64,000 nt of DNA from Hevea brasiliensis. Taxonomy: Eukaryota; Streptophyta; Magnoliopsida; Malpighiales; Euphorbiaceae. The translations under genes and the position numbers were made by a program. The notes beneath the pieces are model-generated. The model did not search any database. It was not told where the DNA came from and saw only the letters and a list, made by a program, of their open reading frames with translations. The stretch is taken from positions 41,100,750 to 41,164,749 of the forward strand of contig NC_079509.1 in NCBI RefSeq assembly GCF_030052815.1, read 5' to 3'. Below, one piece after another: positions 59,301-64,000 of the stretch; positions within the stretch are counted from its first letter, which is position 1; the number at the start of each line of letters is the position of its first letter.

Positions 59301-61883
59301 AGACTGCCTTCAGAACCCGCTATGGCCATTATGAATTCTTGGTCATGCCATTCGGGTTAACTAATGCTCCGGCTGCTTTTATGGATCTGATGAACACTAT
59401 CTTCAGACCATACCTCGACCAGTTTATTGTGGTATTCATAGATGATATATTGGTCTATTCGAGGAATGCAGAAGAGCATGATAGACAACTGTGGATTGTA
59501 CTGCAGACTTTGAGGGAGAAACAGCTATATGTCAAATTGTCGAAGTGTGAATTTTAACTAAAGGAAATATCTTTCTTGGGGCATGTAGTATCAGAAGAGG
59601 GCATTAAGGTAGATCCAAGTCAGATTGAAGCTGTCCTTAATTGGAGGCCACCCAGAAATATCACAGAGATTCGCAGTTTTCAGGGTTTAGCTGTATACTA
59701 CCGTCGATTTGTGAAGGGATTCTCCATGTTGGCATCTCCATTGACTAAGCTACTTTGAAAAGATGTGAAATTTCAGTGGACGGATAAATGCCAACAAAGT
59801 TTTGATGAATTGAAGAAATGTTTGACTGAAGCTCCAGTCATGACTTTACCTACTCCGGGTAAAGAATATACAGTTTACAGCGACGCTTCTCACAATGGGT
59901 TAGGCTGTGTATTGATGCAAGATCAAAATGTCATTGCCTATGCATCATGCCAGCTGAAACCGCATGAGAGGAATTATCCAACACATGATTTGGAGCTTGC
60001 AGCTATTGTGTTTGCTCTTAAGATCTGGAGACATTATTTGTGTGGAGAGAAGTGCTACATCTACACAGATCATAAGAGTTTGAAGTATTTGGGTACCCAG
60101 AAAGAGCTGAATTTGAGACAGAGGAGATGGTTAGAGTTGATAAAAGACTATGATTGTCTGATAGACTATCAGCCAGGGAAAGCTAATGTTGTGGCTGACG
60201 CCTTAAGTTGTAAGACTATGGCAAGTCTATGGGTTACTCCTTTGTCTATGGTACATGAGTTAAGATCATTACATGCCAGCTTAGAGATTAATGATGAGGG
60301 ACAGACAGCAATTGCATGGCATGTACAGCCAATGTTGATTGATCAGATTAAAATGGCTGCTCAGAATGATCAGAAATATTAGAAGGTGTTGGAAGAAGTC
60401 CGGCAGGGCAAAAAACCAGAATTCTCAATCAGAGATGATGGTCTACTGCTACACCAGGGCAGAATGTGTGTTCCTAATGATGTTGATTTGAGGCAGATCA
60501 TTTTGAAGGAAGCACATGAGTCTTCTTTTGCCATGCACCCTGGTGGCACAAAAATGTATAGAGGGCTAAAGGAGCATTACTGGTGGATGGGTATGAAAAG
60601 AGATATAGCAGAGTTTGTATCCAAATGCCTAACTTGTCAGCAAGTGAAGGCACAGCATCAAGTACCCACTGGGTTGTTACATCCACTACCAGTACCAGAG
60701 TGGAAATGGGAGACAATAACAATGGATTTTGTGATCGGACTTTCGAGGACACAGAAGAGTCATAATGTAGTATAGGTTATTGATGACAGACTAACCAAGT
60801 CTGCTAGTCCGAATGGACTACAGTTTAGAAAGATTGGCCAAGTTGTACATTGATGAGATTGTGAGACTACATGGAGTGCCAGTATCCATCGTATCAGACA
60901 GAGATCCTAGGTTCAGTTCTAGATTCTGGGGTAGTCTTCAGAGAGCCCTAGGAACTAGATTGAACTTCAGTACTGCATTCCACCCACAGATAGATGGCCA
61001 GTCTGAGAGGGTAATTCAGATCTTGGAGGACATGCTACGGGCTTGTGTGATTGAATTTGAGGGCAGTTGGGATACACACTTGCCTTTGATTGAGTTTGTT
61101 TACAACAACAGCTACTAATCAAGCATTAGGATGCCTCCATATGAAGCTTTGTATGGCAGGAAATGTAGAACCCCATTGTGTTGGGATGACGTGGGTGAAA
61201 GAAAGATGATTGGACCCGAAATTGTTCAACAAACTGAAGAGAAAATCAGGGTGATCAGAGATCGACTTAAGACTGCATCAGATCGTCAGAAGTCCTACAT
61301 TGATTTGAAAAGAAGGGATATTGAGTATGCAGTGGGTGAGAAAGTTTTCCTCAAAGTTTCTCCTTGGAAGAGAATTATGAGATCGGCAGAAAGGGGAAAC
61401 TGAGTCCTCGTTTCATTGGGCCATATGAGGTTCTGGAAAGAGTGGGTCCTTTGGCATATCGGTTGGCACTACCTCCAGAGTTGGAGAAGATACATAATGT
61501 CTTTCATGTGTCTATGTTGAGGAGGTATCGATCAGACCCATCTCATGTGCTACCAGTAGAGGAAATTGAAGTGAATCTAGACCTCACATATGAAGAAGAA
61601 CCCATAGAGATTCTGGCTTATGAGGTGAAACAGCTACGGAACAAGCAAATACCGTTAGTGAAAGTGTTGTGGAACCATCATTCGAGCCAAGAAGCTACTT
61701 GGGAACGAGAGGAGGACATGAGGAGACAACACCCACAGCTGTTCAGAGATTGATACCAGGTAAAATTTCGAGACGAAATTTATTTAAGGGGGGGGGGGGG
61801 GGGAGAGAATTGTAACATCCCTATTTGTATAGCCTGGTATATTTCACTGTTCCGGTGACCGGAGCCTGTCCGAACAACTAAGA
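53393..61883 (+). mobile_element. Ty3/gypsy (chromovirus/Tekay-like) retrotransposon, 3' LTR truncated
   Basis: The 5' LTR is about 3.5 kb (53393-56917, TGTAACACCCC to GTGTGACA), followed by the primer site TGGTATCAGAGC at 56926. Gag-pol lies at 57107-61753. A purine tract with 17 consecutive Gs or close to it sits at about 61787-61803. The 3' LTR restarts at 61811 (TGTAACATCCC), but homology to the 5' LTR ends after about 73 bp, near 61883. It begins immediately after the integrase codon at 53391 of the antisense gypsy, so it inserted into that older element. About six differences in the 73 shared bases suggest a much older insertion than the Copia element at 23113. Confidence 0.85.
57107..61753 (+). 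pseudogene. Gypsy gag-pol riddled with stop codons
   Basis: Starts at ATG 57107 and stays collinear to TGA 61753. Gag contains WWKTIPHSL and EFLSLKQENRSVIEYEREFS, and a zinc knuckle CFNCGGKGHLARDY whose last Cys is Tyr. Protease has [15 protein letters not shown] has [20 protein letters not shown] and the catalytic FIDDILVYS. RNase H has [11 protein letters not shown]. Integrase has an HHCC zinc site and [20 protein letters not shown]. The end is chromodomain-like (VLWNHHSSQEATWE). In-frame stops lie at 57239, 57581, 58244, 58355, 59555, 59756, 60380, 60773 and 61116, and frames shift near 60807 and 61374. The stops occur where Gln, Arg or Trp is expected. Confidence 0.9.
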
Positions 61884-64000
61884 AAGTGCAGAAAATATAG
61901 ATTTTAATGAAGATTAACGGAATTAATAAAAGTTAATGAAACTAACAAATATGTATGTGATTATCTATCTAAATGCCATGAAATATTGTACAATTATGCT
62001 TAAAAATATCTATATAATACAAGTGTTTCAAATACCTCCAAACTCAAACTTTTTCTTGTCCTCAAGCAAAACAAAACCTATTTGAGAAACATTTAAGGAG
62101 ACTTAGAAACATAACCAAAATTTCAATTTGCACATAATTGAACTCCTTCCAACCTTCATACTAATTTTCTACTTTCAAGGCATAAGGACCTCAACAGTTG
62201 CTTGCTAGAATCTCACTCCCTTTATAGTGCTTCAACTAATTATTTCTCTATGCAAGACCATTAATAAGTCACAAATAACTTGTTTTATCAGGACAGACTT
62301 GAGAAACACTTACTCTCCCAAATTTGCCTCTATTGTGGATAATTGTGATAGAGTGACTCAATTTTAACTCCATAGGCATATCTCAATTTTCTATCTCCAC
62401 TAATGTAGCATACACTTTTCAAAAGATCAAAAGGTTTTTAAAAGGGTTGTTATGGGGCTAAAGGGATAATGACTTAGTTGCCAATGAAAGACTTTTAGGA
62501 AATGCAAATAAGAGGATAGCATTTATGCATAAAATACCAAGTATACTAAATTTATATAAAAAGGTGGGGCTTTTGGTTTTCCTAGTGTCAAGTATACTTC
62601 CTTGATACTTATTTTGGGACTTTTTCTTTTCTCTTTCTTTTTCTTTTTTTTTTGGTCCCTTTTTGTCCTCTCCCTCAAACTTATTGCTTTTACTGGATTG
62701 GAAAGGCAGAATTTTGATTTCAATTGCATACTTACACTCTTTTTTGAGTTCTTTATCCTCTTTCCATATTTCCTTTGGCACTTGGCATACTTTATACATT
62801 AGGCTTCCTCAAAAGGGTAAGGCAAGTGTTTAGGGTAGGGGCTAGCTAACTAAGTATGGGTAAGTAATAAATTTTAAGGAATAAATATAGGCTTCAAGTT
62901 GGCTGCAAGGGGTATATATTTTAATTAGGGGTGGCTAAGGCTTAGTGAGGTTATATTAAAGAATGCCTTAATCATCTCTTCATCAAGTGTATGCTAGGAT
63001 TTCGCCTCGATAGGTCCAAGAGACATGTTCTAGAGTTGGTGAGGCATTTTTAGGTTTGCTTGTATTTCAAAAATTTTCTCCTAATTTGCAAGTTCAATGT
63101 GATAAATTGATGGCTATGAAGGGGTTTAACTAGTTTAACTCTACTTAGGTGATTTAGCTATTCACGAATAGCATATTGAAGCCTTTTTGCCTATCCAGTT
63201 ACATTTATTCCTCATTCCCAAGAAGTCTATTTATTAGCTCATCAAATTTTTAGTTATAATTCTAAGTAAAAGAAAAACCTTGTAAAAGAGTTCAATGTTT
63301 TCAAAATTGCCAAAATTTTTAAAATTTTTAAAATTTTTTATACACAAGTATAATATGGATATAATTAGGCAATGAAATATAATGTAATATATGAATGCAT
63401 GAATGCACGAATGCACCCCCAAACTCAGAACTGACATTGTCCTCAATGGCAGACATAATATGCAAAAGTAAATAACAGTAAAAGAGCATAGAAAAGAGCA
63501 TAGTATTTATTAAGGGAATGGACATGTACATGCAGAGCAGAAGGTGATCAATTATGGACCTAGATAGTAATGCAGTGAGTAGGGCTAAGGCCTATGCCTA
63601 TATAGTACATCAAAAATGTCCTAATCTATGGTCCTATAACTAAAAAATCTCAGAAGGTAAGGAAAGGGCATCTGCATCAAGGCGCTCTAAAATCATATCT
63701 AGTTTGTTATGGGCTTCTTAGAGACTGTCTTTCACTATATGAAGCCTATCTTCAATAATGGTCTCTAAGGCCCTCATCTGAGCATCAAATGTGGTCTCCA
63801 TCCTTTGGAGGTATGCAAGCACAGGGTCTGCAGGGGGTGGAGTATAGGGAGGAACTCTGGTTGGCGAGCCCTATAAAATTGGTTATGGTTCCTCCTGTTG
63901 TTACTGTTGCTGCGCGCAAAAGGATTCTCCTCACTTTCGTCCTCCTGGTGTTGCTTAGGGAATGACATTCCCTTCAACATCAATGAGAAGGCACTGACCT
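61884..64000 (-). mobile_element. Degenerate retroelement fragment (Athila/Tat-like?), antisense, runs off window
   Basis: Sequence beyond the truncated gypsy LTR shows no homology to that LTR. On the minus strand, 63860-63690 reads through a shifted frame as PPPADPVLAYLQRMETTFDA and on to RALETIIEDRLHIVKDSL. This is a coiled-coil-like segment of the sort seen in ORFs of Athila-type elements. The frame at 63983-63774 is an out-of-phase continuation. 62600-62680 is T/C-rich on the + strand. The class assignment is a guess from general appearance; no LTR or polymerase is visible. Confidence 0.35.

Noticed and set aside
1..64000. tRNA, rRNA, CRISPR array or bacterial-type operon
   Set aside because: None was found by eye. 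The sequence is a plant nuclear region; the only tRNA-like signals are retrotransposon primer sites and the SINE-like boxes.

Overview
This is a plant nuclear window, from a eudicot. It is AT-rich, its genes have many introns, and it is full of LTR retrotransposons, MITEs and microsatellites. The proteins look most like Malpighiales: the CESA7 C-terminus ([11 protein letters not shown]) is the form I associate with poplar and its relatives. A euphorb such as Hevea or Manihot would fit, but that is inference.

Layout: (1) 1-13.3 kb holds the 3' end of a QWRF-motif (augmin subunit 8/EDE1-like) gene on the + strand. Its last two coding exons (3279-3386 and 13243-13296) are separated by a 9.9 kb intron that contains a hAT-type MITE, an antisense Copia element and an RTE-like LINE nested in that Copia. 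(2) 15.5-17.8 kb is an intact single-exon DYW-class PPR gene (778 codons). (3) 18.9-22.2 kb is a second, truncated and decayed QWRF copy, followed by a near-copy of bases 1-2060 and a long inverted-repeat MITE. (4) 23.1-27.9 kb is a young Copia element with nearly identical LTRs but broken reading frames. (5) 28.2-34.6 kb (- strand) is a complete 13-exon CESA7/IRX3 secondary-wall cellulose synthase gene, 1037 residues after splicing. (6) 34.6-42.4 kb is AT-rich intergenic DNA with a Mutator-like MITE, a tRNA-derived SINE-like fragment and a hAT-like MITE. (7) 42.4-46.5 kb (- strand) is a complete nine-exon plastid translation initiation factor IF-3 gene, 277 residues. (8) 46.5-64 kb is a retroelement cluster: a Tourist-like MITE; the 3' part of an antisense Ty3/gypsy element split by a probable solo LTR; a large sense Ty3/gypsy chromovirus-like element full of C-to-T/G-to-A stop codons; and an antisense, degenerate retroelement tail.

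The host genes do not form an operon or one pathway. CESA7 makes xylem secondary-wall cellulose at the plasma membrane, the PPR protein is probably an organellar RNA editing factor, IF-3 starts plastid translation, and the QWRF protein acts on microtubules. From memory, the QWRF, PPR and IF-3 genes match three adjacent Arabidopsis chromosome 4 loci (At4g30710, At4g30700, At4g30690), so the block looks like conserved microsynteny with CESA7 lying between the PPR and IF-3 genes. Exon boundaries were worked out by hand from splice signals, reading phase and remembered family sequences; no alignment was run.
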